64,000 nucleotides of DNA. Origin: Petunia secreta. Taxonomy: Eukaryota > Streptophyta > Magnoliopsida > Solanales > Solanaceae. This document shows positions 22,362-32,787 of the stretch, one piece after another (within the stretch, counting starts at the first letter, position 1; the number at the start of each line of letters is the position of its first letter). The stretch spans positions 14,774,001 to 14,838,000 of the forward strand of contig JARKIP010000053.1 in assembly GCA_029990175.1 (NCBI GenBank), read 5' to 3'. The notes under the pieces are model-generated. The model did no database searches and was not told the DNA's origin. It worked only from the letters and a program-made list of their open reading frames with translations. The position numbers and the translations under genes are program-made.

Positions 22362-24722
22362 ATGGACAGTGGTTGCTCAAGACATATGACAGGACATAAG
22401 GAACTGTTCCTTTCACTCTCAGCCTTCCAAGGAGGAAATGTTTCCTTCGGTAATGGTAAGAAAGGGGAAATTATTGGAATTGGAAAGGTAGGTAGGTCTG
22501 ATTCACACTGTATAGATAATGTATTTCTAGTAGATGGGCTGAAGAATTGCTTATTGAGCATATCTCAATTGTGTGACAAAGATAATAATATTAATTTCTC
22601 ATCTGCTGGATGCACTGTGACTAATCAAGCTTCTGGAGAGGTTATTTTGCAGGGAAACAGACATGGAAACATCTACAAAGTAGACTTGCTGACATTATCT
22701 GATGGAAGCTTGAGCTGCTTAAGTGTGGTGCAAAATGATCCCCTCCTATGGCACAAAAGACTAGGACATGCTAGTCTTTCACAATTGAACAAACTTGTGT
22801 CAAAGGACTTGGTGATAGGACTTCCTAACATCAGGTTTAATGAAGAAAAAGTATGTGAAGCATGTGCCAGGGGGAAGCAGGTAAAATCCTCCTTCAAATC
22901 CAAGAAACAGGTAAGTACCACTAAACCTTTGGAACTGGTCCATATGGATTTATGTGGCCCTATGAGAACAATGAGCCGTGGAGGTAAGAAGTATGTTATG
23001 GTATTGGTGGATGATTACTCTAGATTTACATGGACTATATTTCTTGCATCTAAAGAAGAAGCATTTAATGCATTTTCAATTTTTGCTAAGAAAGCTCAAA
23101 GAACTCTAGATAACCATATTGTTGCCATTAGGTCAGATCATGGAACTGAATTTGAAAATCATATGTTTTCCAATTTTTGTAATGAAAATGGCATTAATCA
23201 TAATTTTTCCTCACCTAGAACTCCACAAAAAAATGGTGTAGTGGAAAGAAAAAATAGGACTCTAGAAGAAATGGCAAGGACTATGTTGATATCTGGAAAT
23301 CTTCCACAGAACTTTTGGGCTGAGGCTATTAATACTGCATGCTACATAATAAATAGATGTATGACAAGACCTTTAATAGAAAAGACCCCATATGAATTGC
23401 TTAAAGGAAGAAAACCAAACATTTCTCATCTTAGGGCTTTTGGTTGCAAATGCTTCATACACAACAATGGGAAGGATGCCTTAGGAAAATTCGATCCTAG
23501 AAGTGATGAGGGAATATTTGTTGGTTATTCTTTAAATAGTAAATCTTATAGGGCGTTTAACAAGAAAACATTGAAAATTGAAGAAAGCATGCATGTTAAA
23601 TTTGATGAAACTGACAGTCTCACTCAAGAACAGGTACAGGAGGATGAAGAAATTGGAATGCTGAAAGAGTTTGAACTTAATCCACAAATGCAGATTCTGG
23701 ATATGAGAAGTGAACTGCAAGGAACTGTTCCTCAGGACAGAACTGAGAAGAGTAGCACTGAAATAGGGGGAACGAGTGTTGGTTCCACCTCACAAACTGG
23801 AAACACTACTCTATCAGGAACTGTTCCTCAGCAGAGGACTTCTGACAATGGATTGACACCCAAGCCTTTCAAGTATCAAAGGTCACATCCTGTGGATCAA
23901 ATAATCTCAGATAACGCTGCCGGAGTTCAAACTAGATCAGCAGTCAAGAATCACAATCTGTGTGCCTTTAGTGCCTTCTTATCTCTTGTTGAACCTAAAA
24001 ATGTGAAAGAAGCACTGAAGGATGCAGATTGGATTAATGCTATGCAGGAAGAACTGAATCAATTCCAAAGGAGTCAAGTTTGGCATCTGGAACCCAAGCC
24101 AAGGAACAGGTCCATAATTGGAACAAAATGGGTTTTCAGAAACAAACTTGATGAGGATGGCATGGTAACAAGAAATAAGGCCAGGCTAGTTGTTCAGGGA
24201 TACAGTCAAGAGGAGGGCATAGACTATGATGAGACTTTTGCTCCAGTTGCAAGACTGGAAGCAATAAGACTTCTTATAGCCTTTGCTACATACATGGAAT
24301 TTACTTTACATCAAATGGATGTTAAGAGTGCGTTTCTGAATGGTTACTTGAAAGAAGAAGTGTATGTCAAGCAACCTCCAGGTTTTGAAAGTGAACAGTT
24401 CCCTGAACATGTGTACAAGTTGGACAAGGCCTTGTATGGGCTCAAGCAGGCACCAAGAGCATGGTATGAGAGGCTATCAAAATTTCTACTCCAGCATGGA
24501 TACAAGAGAGGTAAAATTGATAGTACTTTGTTCTTAAAAGAAAAAGGTAAGGATCTCGTAATTGTTCAAATCTATGTAGATGATATAATTTTTGGTGCTA
24601 CTTGTGAAAATTTAAGTAAGGAATTTGCAAACTTGATGGGGAGTGAATTTGAGATGAGCATGATGGGTGAACTCAATTTCTTTTGGGTTTACAAATTAAG
24701 CAAACCTCAAATGGAACTATGA
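22362..24722 (+). pseudogene. Pol of the Sirevirus: protease, integrase, reverse transcriptase (3' end frameshifted)
   Basis: The frame opens at the protease active site MDSGCSRHMTG. It then encodes the integrase zinc-binding HHCC domain (HKRLGHASL ... CEACARGK), the integrase core with catalytic residues in DLCGPMRTMSRGG, RSDHGTEFEN and KNGVVERKNRTLEEMAR, and the copia reverse transcriptase (KARLVVQGYSQEEGIDYDE, MDVKSAFLNG, YGLKQAPRAWYE, IYVDDIIFG). Thus integrase precedes reverse transcriptase, which defines copia. At about 24680-24722 the frame ends in unrelated residues and similarity continues in another frame at 24683, consistent with loss of one base in a T run. All catalytic motifs visible are kept. 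Confidence 0.9.
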
Positions 24723-25516
24723 TCCATCAGCAAAAGTATGTTAAGGAATTACTTAAAAGGTTTAATATGGATAATGCTAAGGAAATTGACACACCTATTG
24801 CCACTGCCACAAAATTGGATCTTGATGAACATGGAATATCAGTTGATCAAAAATTGTATAGGGGTATGATAGGTTCTTTACTTTATCTAACTGCTAGTAG
24901 ACCTGATATTGTGTTCAGTGTTGGTTTGTGTGCTAGGTTCCAATCAGATCCTAAAGAATCTCATTTGAAAGCTGTTAAAAGAATATTGAGGTATCTGAAA
25001 GGAACAGGTCCCTTGGGACTTTGGTACCCAAAAGGTGGTAGTTTTAATCTTGTTGGATATACTGATGCTGACTATGCAGGTTTCCTTATTGATAGAAAAA
25101 GTACCTCAGGTATGGCACATTTTCTTGGTGAATGTTTAGTTTCTTGGGGAACTAAGAAACAGAATTCAGTGGCACTTTCCACTGCTGAAGCTGAATATGT
25201 TGCAGCTGCTTCATGTTGTTCACAGTTGTTATGGATCAAACAACAACTACAGGATTTTGGTGTTGATGTAGGAACTGTTCCTATATATTGTGATAACACT
25301 AGTGCTATTAACATGACAAAGAATCCAGTGCATCACAAAAGGACTAAACACATTGATATAAGACATAATTTCCTAAGAGATAATTATGAAAAAGGTTTGA
25401 TCACCATAGCATTTTGTCCTACTGAAAAGCAAATAGCTGACATTTTTACTAAAGCTCTAGGTAGAGATGATTTTGAAAGAAATAGATTGGAGTTAGGGAT
25501 GATTAAATTCACATAA
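24683..25516 (+). pseudogene. end of reverse transcriptase and RNase H of the Sirevirus
   Basis: Continues Pol in a shifted frame: the thumb region (KYVKELLKRFNM), the LYLTASRPDI block, then RNase H with GYTDADYAG, SWGTKKQNSVALSTAEAEYVA, the IYCDNTSAI block and the terminal HIDIRHNFLRD and ADIFTKAL blocks. RNase H removes the RNA strand during reverse transcription. Ends TAA 25514-25516. Confidence 0.9.
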
Positions 25517-26115
25517 AATCTTCAATGCTTTACTTAATAATTGGCTAGAAAATTGCTCTTAAAATGAATTTTATTCAAGTCATTATGAATTATTCAGTCC
25601 AGTTTTCATACTTAAATGTATACTCTCATGCTACATATTTTATTTAGAGTTGCTAAAATTGAATGATGTTACCCTTATGCTCTTAGAATTTCAGATGATC
25701 AAAAATTGCAAATTGGAAGGACACTGAATTGTAGTGTTAAAAACAGGTATGTACTCGTAATTATTCAATTAATTTAGAAGTATAAAGGCTATAGGTAACT
25801 TGTGTTTAGGATAAAATCCCACTAAGTTTCCTATCCATATCCAATTTGCAAAAGAGTCCCATCGGAGGAACAGTTCCTGTTCTGAAGAGGTATTCTGAAG
25901 CCTAACGGCTCTTTTTCTCCGGGAGACTCCCAAGAGTCCATAACCGTTGCATGCTGTGCTGAGGTAAGTTGATCGATTTCTACTCTAACTACACTACCTA
26001 ATTCACTCTATAAATACACTTCTTCTCCCCCATTAATCTTTTACCTTGTTCATCAATTAAAACTCTCAAAATTTTAGAAAGAATTGTTAATTATCTGCTA
26101 ATTCGAATTGCAAAA
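25517..26115 (+). other. spacer between pol and the third ORF
   Basis: No gene seen. AGGAACAGTTCCT at 25866-25878 is an odd-length perfect palindrome. The TAAATACACTTCTTCTCCCC..ATTAA region (26010-26100) resembles a plant 5' untranslated leader and may carry a separate start of transcription for the next ORF; that is a guess. Confidence 0.5.
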
Positions 26116-28062
26116 ATGTCTCTTGCTTCTGATAATTCTTCAACTGCACCTATTGATGACCAGCCACAAAATCTTAATCCTCCCTCACCCATGGAAACCA
26201 CTGACCTAAACCCTGAACTTCCTGAACCAATTCCAGAAATACCTGAACCTGACATTCAGGGGGAAGGATCAGTTCCCACGGCTGAATCAATTGCTGAGCA
26301 GGTTGAGGATTTATCTCGTGCTATGGTGTTGTATCAGTATCAGGTAAACTTTACCTACCCTTTGAATGTTGTTATAGACAAGGAAGAAAAGGGAGAGGGG
26401 TCTGAGGTTGCTCTTGAGGGGGAACCTATTAAGAGGTTGGAAGCACCCATGCATGGGTCATCGGGGTCTCCAGAGGTTGCTCCTAAAGCACCCTTGGAGG
26501 ATGTGGTTGATGTTGATGAGGCTATTAGTGATAGTGATAGACCTCTAGTAGATTTGATCAACATTAGGAGTTTGCAAAGAAAATTGGCTAGGAAGGAACC
26601 CATTAATGACCGTGTGACTGCTGAAATTGCTGCTAAGTTGAAGAAAATAGGTGATAGTTACAAGCCTGAAAATAAAAAGAAAGCTGAAAGTTCCTCTAAG
26701 GCAAAAGGACCTTTTCCTTCTGCCTCAACCCCTGCTTCTGGGGGTAGGAGGACAAGAAGTGCTGTCAAAGCTGCTGATGAACAACTAGCTGCTGCCTTGG
26801 AAAAGAGCAGAAAAGGGAAAGGAAAACAGGTAGTTGAGGAGGAAGAAGTGGATGATGTTGATGATATTGATCTTGCTGATTTTTCTGAGGATGATGAGAT
26901 GGTAGAGGCTGAGGAGGTGGTGCCTCAGTCAAAGAAAAGAAAAGTTCCTGAAAGAAGAGTAACAAGAAGTTCAGTTAAAGCTACTGAGAAGGTTGCTAAG
27001 AGGACCAGGTCCTCCAAGAGAGTGGTTGTTTCTGAAGACTCTACTAGTGACAGTGATGAGTTTGTTGCTGAAGATGAGAGTGATAGTGATGCTGAAGGTG
27101 GTGAGTCTGTGCACTGTGTTCATGAAGACATGTTGACCAGGAAGGTGTTGAAAGGTCGGGTCATGACTGATGTACAAGAAGAAGGTATGTTGTGGCTGCT
27201 GCAAAAATTGCATGCTCAGGGTTGGAGGGACATGGTCCTTAAGATCTCTGGGAGATGTGCTAAGGGAATGGTGCAAGAGTTCTACAAGAACTGCTCCATA
27301 AGAGAAGATAGACTGACTACCTCTGTCAATGACAATGTCATTATGTTTGACACACGGGAACTTGGTGAGCTGTTGGGAATTCCTGCTACTGGGTATGCTA
27401 GCTATGTCAAGACTGTTTGGCCTGACTTGACAAACTTGCCTACTGATCTGGAGATCACTAGGAAGTTTGCTGAGAATGATGGTGAAGAAAAACCCAGGGC
27501 TGTGCAGAAGAGTGAGATGCATCCACAGCACCAAGTATTGTTTGAGTTTGTGAACAAGATTGTGATGCCAAGGCAGGAGAAAAGAGGAGTTGCCAGTTTC
27601 ATGGACCTGGTCCTTATGGAACTGTTGGACACTGAAAAGCAGATCAATTGGCCCAGCTTTATGATCCACCTGATAAAAAGGGTGATTGCTGGGAAGAGAA
27701 AGCACTCCCTGCCGTTTGGTTTCATTCTGACTGATATCTTCGCCAAGTTGAAGATTCCCTTGGAAGGGGTTGTGAAGGCTACAAAGAAGGAGAAGTTTTG
27801 GTGTGCTACTTTGATAAGCTGTGACTTGCCAGTTCAGGGTGATCCTCCACAGGCTGCTGTTGGGAGGCAGCCACTGAACAACAAAGTAAGGGCACTTAGG
27901 CAACAGGTTGCTATGCAGGCTGCTGAGATAGCAAGGTTGGAAGAGGAGAGGAATTACTGGAAGGCAAAGGCCTCAAAAGCAAAGGAGACCAAAGAGGGAA
28001 TGCTCAAGCAGATGTTTGATCTGCTTAACAAGTCTCAGGGACCTGGTCCTTCCACATCCTGA
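26116..28062 (+). CDS. third ORF of the Sirevirus (env-like position, unknown function)
   Basis: An intact 648-codon frame with a good ATG context (AAAAATGTC). The N-terminal third is Pro/Glu/Ser-rich. Acidic stretches lie at about residues 238-262 and 305-332, and between them is a strongly basic, nuclear-localisation-like KKRKVPERR (about 273-282). Residues about 340-545 form a folded domain (VHEDMLTRKVLKGRVMTD, GELLGIPATG, SFMDLVLMELL) that I recognise as the plant 'putative transposon protein' type found in retroelement accessory ORFs. The C-terminal 60 residues are a predicted coiled coil (EIARLEEERNYWKAKASK). I see no signal peptide or membrane segment, so an envelope function is not supported despite its env-like position. 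It is the only unbroken ORF in the element. Confidence 0.75.
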   Translation: MSLASDNSSTAPIDDQPQNLNPPSPMETTDLNPELPEPIPEIPEPDIQGEGSVPTAESIAEQVEDLSRAMVLYQYQVNFTYPLNVVIDKEEKGEGSEVALEGEPIKRLEAPMHGSSGSPEVAPKAPLEDVVDVDEAISDSDRPLVDLINIRSLQRKLARKEPINDRVTAEIAAKLKKIGDSYKPENKKKAESSSKAKGPFPSASTPASGGRRTRSAVKAADEQLAAALEKSRKGKGKQVVEEEEVDDVDDIDLADFSEDDEMVEAEEVVPQSKKRKVPERRVTRSSVKATEKVAKRTRSSKRVVVSEDSTSDSDEFVAEDESDSDAEGGESVHCVHEDMLTRKVLKGRVMTDVQEEGMLWLLQKLHAQGWRDMVLKISGRCAKGMVQEFYKNCSIREDRLTTSVNDNVIMFDTRELGELLGIPATGYASYVKTVWPDLTNLPTDLEITRKFAENDGEEKPRAVQKSEMHPQHQVLFEFVNKIVMPRQEKRGVASFMDLVLMELLDTEKQINWPSFMIHLIKRVIAGKRKHSLPFGFILTDIFAKLKIPLEGVVKATKKEKFWCATLISCDLPVQGDPPQAAVGRQPLNNKVRALRQQVAMQAAEIARLEEERNYWKAKASKAKETKEGMLKQMFDLLNKSQGPGPSTS

Positions 28063-28347
28063 CCACCTTAGCCTTAGCCTTTAGCCATCTTTTGTCTATT
28101 GGGATCTAGCCTAGCCTAGTGCCTTAGCCTTTTCTTCTTCTTTAGTAGTTGAATAATTCTGTAGTACTTGCTTGTAACCCCTGATTTTAATATTTGGTTA
28201 AATGAATTGTCTTTGATGGCTAATATCATTGTCTTGCAGTTGCTTTGATTTGATTTATGTTTCCATTTTGAGTTGCCTCAATGGCTATGAGCTGATTAAT
28301 TCTAACACTTGAGTTATACTTTTATATGCAACCTTTTCAATGATGCC

Positions 28348-28522
28348 AAAAGGGGGAAGAGTAAGTCGATTTTGCATGATTTTATACCTAATAAAAATCT
28401 GTTCCTTAATGATGAATTAATTCTCCACTGATTGATTGTCTTTTTGAGCTTAAAGTGTACTTCAGGACATTAAGGAGATGAAGCTATGAGTATGAATTTG
28501 TCATCATCAAAAAGGGGGAAAT
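28348..28522 (+). other. duplicated polypurine tracts of the Sirevirus
   Basis: AAAAGGGGGAAGA at 28348-28360 and AAAAAGGGGGAAAT at 28509-28522, the latter touching the 3' LTR. Both are preceded by a similar GATGCC/CATCAT context. Multiple such tracts before the LTR are a known Sirevirus signature. Confidence 0.85.
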
Positions 28523-29327
28523 TGTTAGCTTGGATAAGCTTGGAGTTTTGACTGATGACTGAGGAACGGATTCAAAGGACCTGTTCCTTTGAATCACTGA
28601 AGCAAAATAGATAATTCATGCAAAATCATTTAATTGAGATATTATTATTTATCCTAATACTGACGTGTATCTTGGTAATTATGCAGGCCTAATCAGATAC
28701 GAAAAGATTGCATAACTAAGGGATAAAGGATTCGGATTCTAGAAGGTAGAATCCAATTAGGATTCAAAGTCAAGGGAGCTTTGGAATTCTAATTCATTGA
28801 GACTTCTTGGCTGCTGGAATCTATAAAGCATGAAGACTATCAGCCATAGAGATATACACAAATACAGAGAGCATCGAGCAAAAGCTGAGAAGAATTATTA
28901 GCTTATTTGTGTAATCAGTTAGCTACAGTAGAACTAAGTGAGAACCTGTTCCTTAGATTGAATCTTGTAAAAGTTCGAGTCTTAGTTCAATTGTAGTAAG
29001 CAAAAATCGAGTTGTAAACTTTCTGGTTCAAGTCGTAGGCTTGACACAACTTCACTGATCGTGAGAAAGATCACTAAAGGATTAGAGTTAGTCCTAGGTT
29101 AGTAAGAGTGAGTCTTGTAACCAAGTGGGTCTTTTTACATAGTGAAGTTGAAATCCTACTTGAGAAGTAGGTCGTGGTTTTTTGATCCCGTATCTAGGGG
29201 TTTTTCCACGCTAATATCTGGTGTTCAATTACTTACAGTTTTAATTCCGCACATCGTAGAGTAAAGGAACACATTTTAAGGAACTGGTCCTTAAAATAGT
29301 AAAGTGGTGTAATCGTGGGAAATAACA
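28523..29327 (+). repeat. 3' LTR of the Sirevirus
   Basis: Same length as the 5' LTR. I see about eight single-base differences, for example GAAGCAAAATAG versus GAAGCAGAATAG and GGAACTGGTCC versus GGAATTGGTCC. It is followed by the target copy TATTC. Confidence 0.93.
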
Positions 29328-30524
29328 TATTCCATTCTGGATTTTTGCCCGTTGCACAATATAAAAGCTATTTAAAGGCCACCAACAGTGGTAACGAGAC
29401 ACACATCAGAAACACATACAAAAACACCATTACACACACACGCCACAGGAGAAAAACGGGAAAAGCAAGGGGGAGGGGTCTCGATTCCAATTCTTTTCTA
29501 ATCTAAAAGGGAGAGGGGTGAGGCAGTGACACTAGTTGAAGGGGAGATCGGGACTGGGGTTGTGTGTGGGTTGGAGTAGGACCCATCACCACAAGTGGAT
29601 ATTCACCACCGGGGATCTTCATCTCCTCTGTTTCCCTTTTTACTGTTATAAAAATACAGGAAGAAGCGGGCACGAGTTGTGAGTTGCAGCGACGACGTGA
29701 GAAAGCCGTTGCCGGCATTGCTCCTCCTTCCCGACTTCTCACTGATATTCTGTTGATTCCCACGCTTTGGGTGATGCACCGCTGCCACCGTTGGTCTTAT
29801 TGGAATTCGTTTCTTAGGCCGCTCCATTCATTTACTTCTAATGAAAACAATGACGTTTCTGGATGTTGATTTGTCTGGCTGTTACCACTGGGAATTTCAC
29901 CGACGATCTCTTGGATATGTTGTTCAGCTTTATGCGGTGATGGGTGTCCTGCTATCACAACCTCGTTATGCTCTACTGCCGATTTACTAATTTTGCTCTT
30001 CTTTGTTTAATTACTACGCTATTCGGCCTAATTGTTTTGTTGTTGTCGTGGATTAAGCTGCTGGTTTCCATTATACATGTTGCGTTATTGCGTGAAGATG
30101 GTTCAGTGGTTAACATTTCATTTAAATCACTGCTTGGGTGGTATTGCCCTGTGCAATACTCCTTTATGTTGTTCTACTGTTTTTCTGTCGATCGGAACGA
30201 TACCGTACAGGAGTTGAACCTATGAAAAATGTTACTGTTGAGGCATTTAAATTGATTTGAACGGATTCTACACAGCCAATGACATTTGGAGGCCAATATA
30301 AGTCCCATCCCGTATTTACCGTCCCTTCCCGAGAACAGACAAAGAAAGGCAATGATGATGAGTACACTTTGCAAAATGAGCATAAAGTGTGTAGGACCGG
30401 TACCTGGCATGGCAACACGGTCGGCCACCATTGTTTGCAGCTGTATCGACGTCCTTAAACCTCTATCCGATACAACGGAATCTGAGCCTTAAACCTTTAA
30501 AAATCTATTTTCCTTCTTTTTTTA

Positions 30525-30602
<78 letters not shown>

Positions 30603-31227
30603 TCAGTTGTTACTTTTTTTATTACTATTACTTATTTTATTTTACTATTATCGTGCTAATGCGTTTCATAATGTCTGCGAGGTACATTCGGATGAATAAT
30701 TTTGAAGACGACGCTCCAGAAAACGCTCCTGATCCAGTTTAATGTTTCTCTTGCAATCTTCATTTTATTATAATTAATTTTCTTTTGATATACTAACTAA
30801 TTGTTTTATTTTTGCGTGGTCGATTTGGTTGAAGTTATTTATGGAAGAAAGTAACCAGAGAAGATGAGTCGTTTATTTTAAATACAATTATATGTATCTA
30901 ATATCGTATAATGAAAATTGTTCTATTTAATTAGTTTTATTTATTTCGAATCCCAATTGTTAGTCCGGCCGGGAACCACACTTGGTGGAATCTGAGAGGT
31001 GCCTAACACCTTCCTCTTAGGTTAATTTGAACCCTTACTCAGAATTTCTGGTTCATAGACTTAAATTTTGGAGTTAATTGTAAAATTGGTTAGAAACAAA
31101 GTAGGTGCCCTAATACGCCTATTAAAAAATATGTAAGGTGGCGACTCCAACTCTTTACCTGTGAGTTCCAATAAGTCGAGCCCTATTTCGAACATTAAGC
31201 GGGTTTGGGGAAAAATGGGTGTCGACA
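29328..31227 (+). mobile_element. 3' LTR of the second Ogre/Tat-like element, right part
   Basis: Resumes after the copia element (duplicated TATTC, then CATTCTGG) and is collinear with 9225-10834 from about 29735. It ends TGTCGACA at 31220-31227. Adding the two parts and removing the insertion and its target copy gives an LTR of about 2600 bases. A (TTA)n tract at 30527-30602 matches the one in the 5' LTR. Small frames at 29315-30742 are LTR sequence, not genes. Confidence 0.85.
30527..30602 (+). repeat. (ATT)n microsatellite
   Basis: Perfect trinucleotide run in the LTR. It gives rise to a meaningless poly-Tyr frame. Confidence 0.95.
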
Positions 31228-31797
31228 GGTAGAAGTTTTTTGGTACGTGTATCGGTGCAGCGCTGCTTTGTCTGCATGCTTATAAAACTTTTGCTTATCT
31301 ATGGTGGTAACCTGAGGTGGTGCACCCGGTACGTTACCGATCCAGTCGTTGATCCGTTTTATCTCTTTCACAACGTCCTGAATGACAGGTGATCCTTTGA
31401 GGTCTTGATTGTTGACTGTCGTTGAACCTCCAGAAGCGGCATCCATGTTGAGCTTGCGATTAGGAGCGGACGCTGGAGTATCGTTCATTGGTGCTGGTCC
31501 TCGAGGGGATGCTGGCCTCTGAGACAATCTAGTGAACATAGTTCCTAACTTCTGAGATTTACCCTCGACCATGTTAACCGAGTTTTGCTTTTCCCGCGTT
31601 GACAGGATTGTGAGGAGATTAACAAGAAAGCCTTTGAGATCAGAATTACCTTCGCGTGACTGGTCACCTTCAATTCTGCTGGGCACATGGACTGGCTCCT
31701 TGGCAGGATCCTTTGGCTGCACGCTGGGATCGCTAGGTTCCTGTACAGACTCGTCTATAGCGTCGACAGTATTCTTTGGGGTGTTTTCGTCTAACAT
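31228..31797 (-). pseudogene. gag N-terminal part of a minus-strand gypsy element (element B)
   Basis: The frame begins about 60 bases downstream, on the minus strand, of a primer binding site and LTR, the normal place for gag. The product is Pro/Ser/Asp-rich, with MVEGKSQKLGTMFTRLSQRP and VVKEIKRINDWIGNVPGAPP, typical of the variable N terminus of Tat-type Gag. It is cut off at 31227/31228 by the insertion of the second Ogre/Tat-like element, so the rest of element B should lie to the left of the window. Confidence 0.6.
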
Positions 31798-31839
31798 GAC
31801 TACGCCTTTTCTTTGTAGAATTCCTACAATTGCCTGGGG

Positions 31840-31858
31840 CCCACGGTGGGCGCCAAAC
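31840..31858 (-). other. primer binding site of element B
   Basis: On the minus strand, TTTGGCGCCCACCGTGGG follows the LTR end AAACA. TGGCGCC at this place is a common gypsy primer-site pattern. Confidence 0.6.
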
Positions 31859-32343
31859 TGTTTATGCTTAAATTTGTGCGTCTAGGTTAAACACTTAAAT
31901 TTATGAAGGGGTCACAAGCAATACAGTAAAATACGATGAAGAGTAAGTAAATATAGAGAAAAATAATAGACAAGAAAGTAAAGAGCTTTTATTCATTGAG
32001 AATAGTCTAATTCAGTAGTGAATCGCTTGATGTACAATACAATGTAAGGAGGGGGTATTTATAGCAGTAGATACACAGTCCTAATTATGGTAAAATACAA
32101 AGACTAATGTTACTCATGGGTCTATAAACTCAAGGCGGTGGTATATACGAAATCCTAACTAGGACACTGTAACCCTAAGGCGACAGGATGTATGCCTCGT
32201 GTTCTACGCCCGTACTGCTTGAACGGTCATAGCTCATAGAACAGGTATGTATCTAGTGTGTTCGGTCACTTGTAGGATAAGTCTAGTCTCTCTAGCTGGA
32301 CTCGTATCCCTGTAAAAATAGGTGGCGTACTTTTGCCCACACA
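31859..32343 (-). mobile_element. 5' LTR of element B (about 485 bp)
   Basis: On the minus strand it runs from TGTGTGGGC (32343) to AAACA (31859). The boundaries come from the primer site on one side and from the sudden loss of reverse transcriptase similarity of element A on the other. A TATA-like GCTATAAATA is at 32056-32065 on the minus strand. The left boundary in element A is inferred from one side only. Confidence 0.6.
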
Positions 32344-32787
32344 TCTCCTCTTGCAATTCTTCTTTGGCACGACCACTACGTTGGCGAGCAATTCGGGGTA
32401 TTTAGCTTCTCTCGTGAAACCATTATCGAGCAGTTTCCTTGTTTCATATTCGATAACCTTTCTCTTTACGCCAGCATGTGGCCTCTTCTTTTGCTTCAAC
32501 GTAGTGTGGTGAGGATCCACATTGAGTTTGTGTGTCATAATCTCCGGATCGATCCCAACTATATTGACGTGGGACCATGCAAAATAGTCATCGTTGGACT
32601 TCAATAACTCAACAACAGCTTTCTTCGACTCTGGGTCCAACTTCGAGCCAACGAATGCCTTCATATCTGGAAATTCCTTTGATAACGCAAATGATCCCAA
32701 CTCCTTGATGGCTGAGTCCTCGGCTTTCTGCTTCCGAGGCTCTTGGATACACACCAGGATATTTTCCACCTCTCCTCCTTGGAACAT
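32344..32787 (-). pseudogene. start of reverse transcriptase of gypsy element A, truncated by element B
   Basis: The minus strand encodes the well-known Tat-type approach to the reverse transcriptase: YFAWSHVNIVGIDPEIMTHK, KRPHAGVKRKVIEYETRKLL and AKYPELLANVVVVPKKN. Similarity stops right after VPKKN at about 32345, where element B begins, so the catalytic YxDD region is missing from this side. Confidence 0.8.

Larger units (their letters stand above)
19570..29327 (+). mobile_element. complete Sirevirus-type Ty1-copia retrotransposon (9758 bp)
   Basis: Two 805-bp LTRs (19570-20374 and 28523-29327), TG...CA ends, an initiator tRNA-Met type primer binding site, gag, pol in copia order (protease, integrase, reverse transcriptase, RNase H), a third ORF after pol, and repeated polypurine tracts. 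TATTC flanks both ends (19565-19569 and 29328-29332). By eye the LTRs differ at about eight positions, so roughly 99% identity and a recent insertion. A long Gag, the multiple AAAGGGGGAA tracts and an extra ORF between pol and the 3' LTR are known marks of Sireviruses. At least three frame breaks affect gag-pol while the third ORF is intact. Confidence 0.93.

Noticed and set aside
26971..27903. A 310-codon reverse-strand ORF
   Set aside because: It lies exactly opposite the intact third ORF of the Sirevirus, has no family features, and is explained by codon bias of the sense strand.
26116..28062. Calling the third ORF of the Sirevirus an envelope gene
   Set aside because: It is in the env position, but I see no signal peptide, membrane segment or cleavage site.
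30431..30742. ORF with a long poly-Tyr run
   Set aside because: Translation of the (ATT)n microsatellite in an LTR.
31571..31885. Plus-strand ORF over the element B gag and primer site
   Set aside because: Antisense to the gag of element B and crosses its primer binding site.
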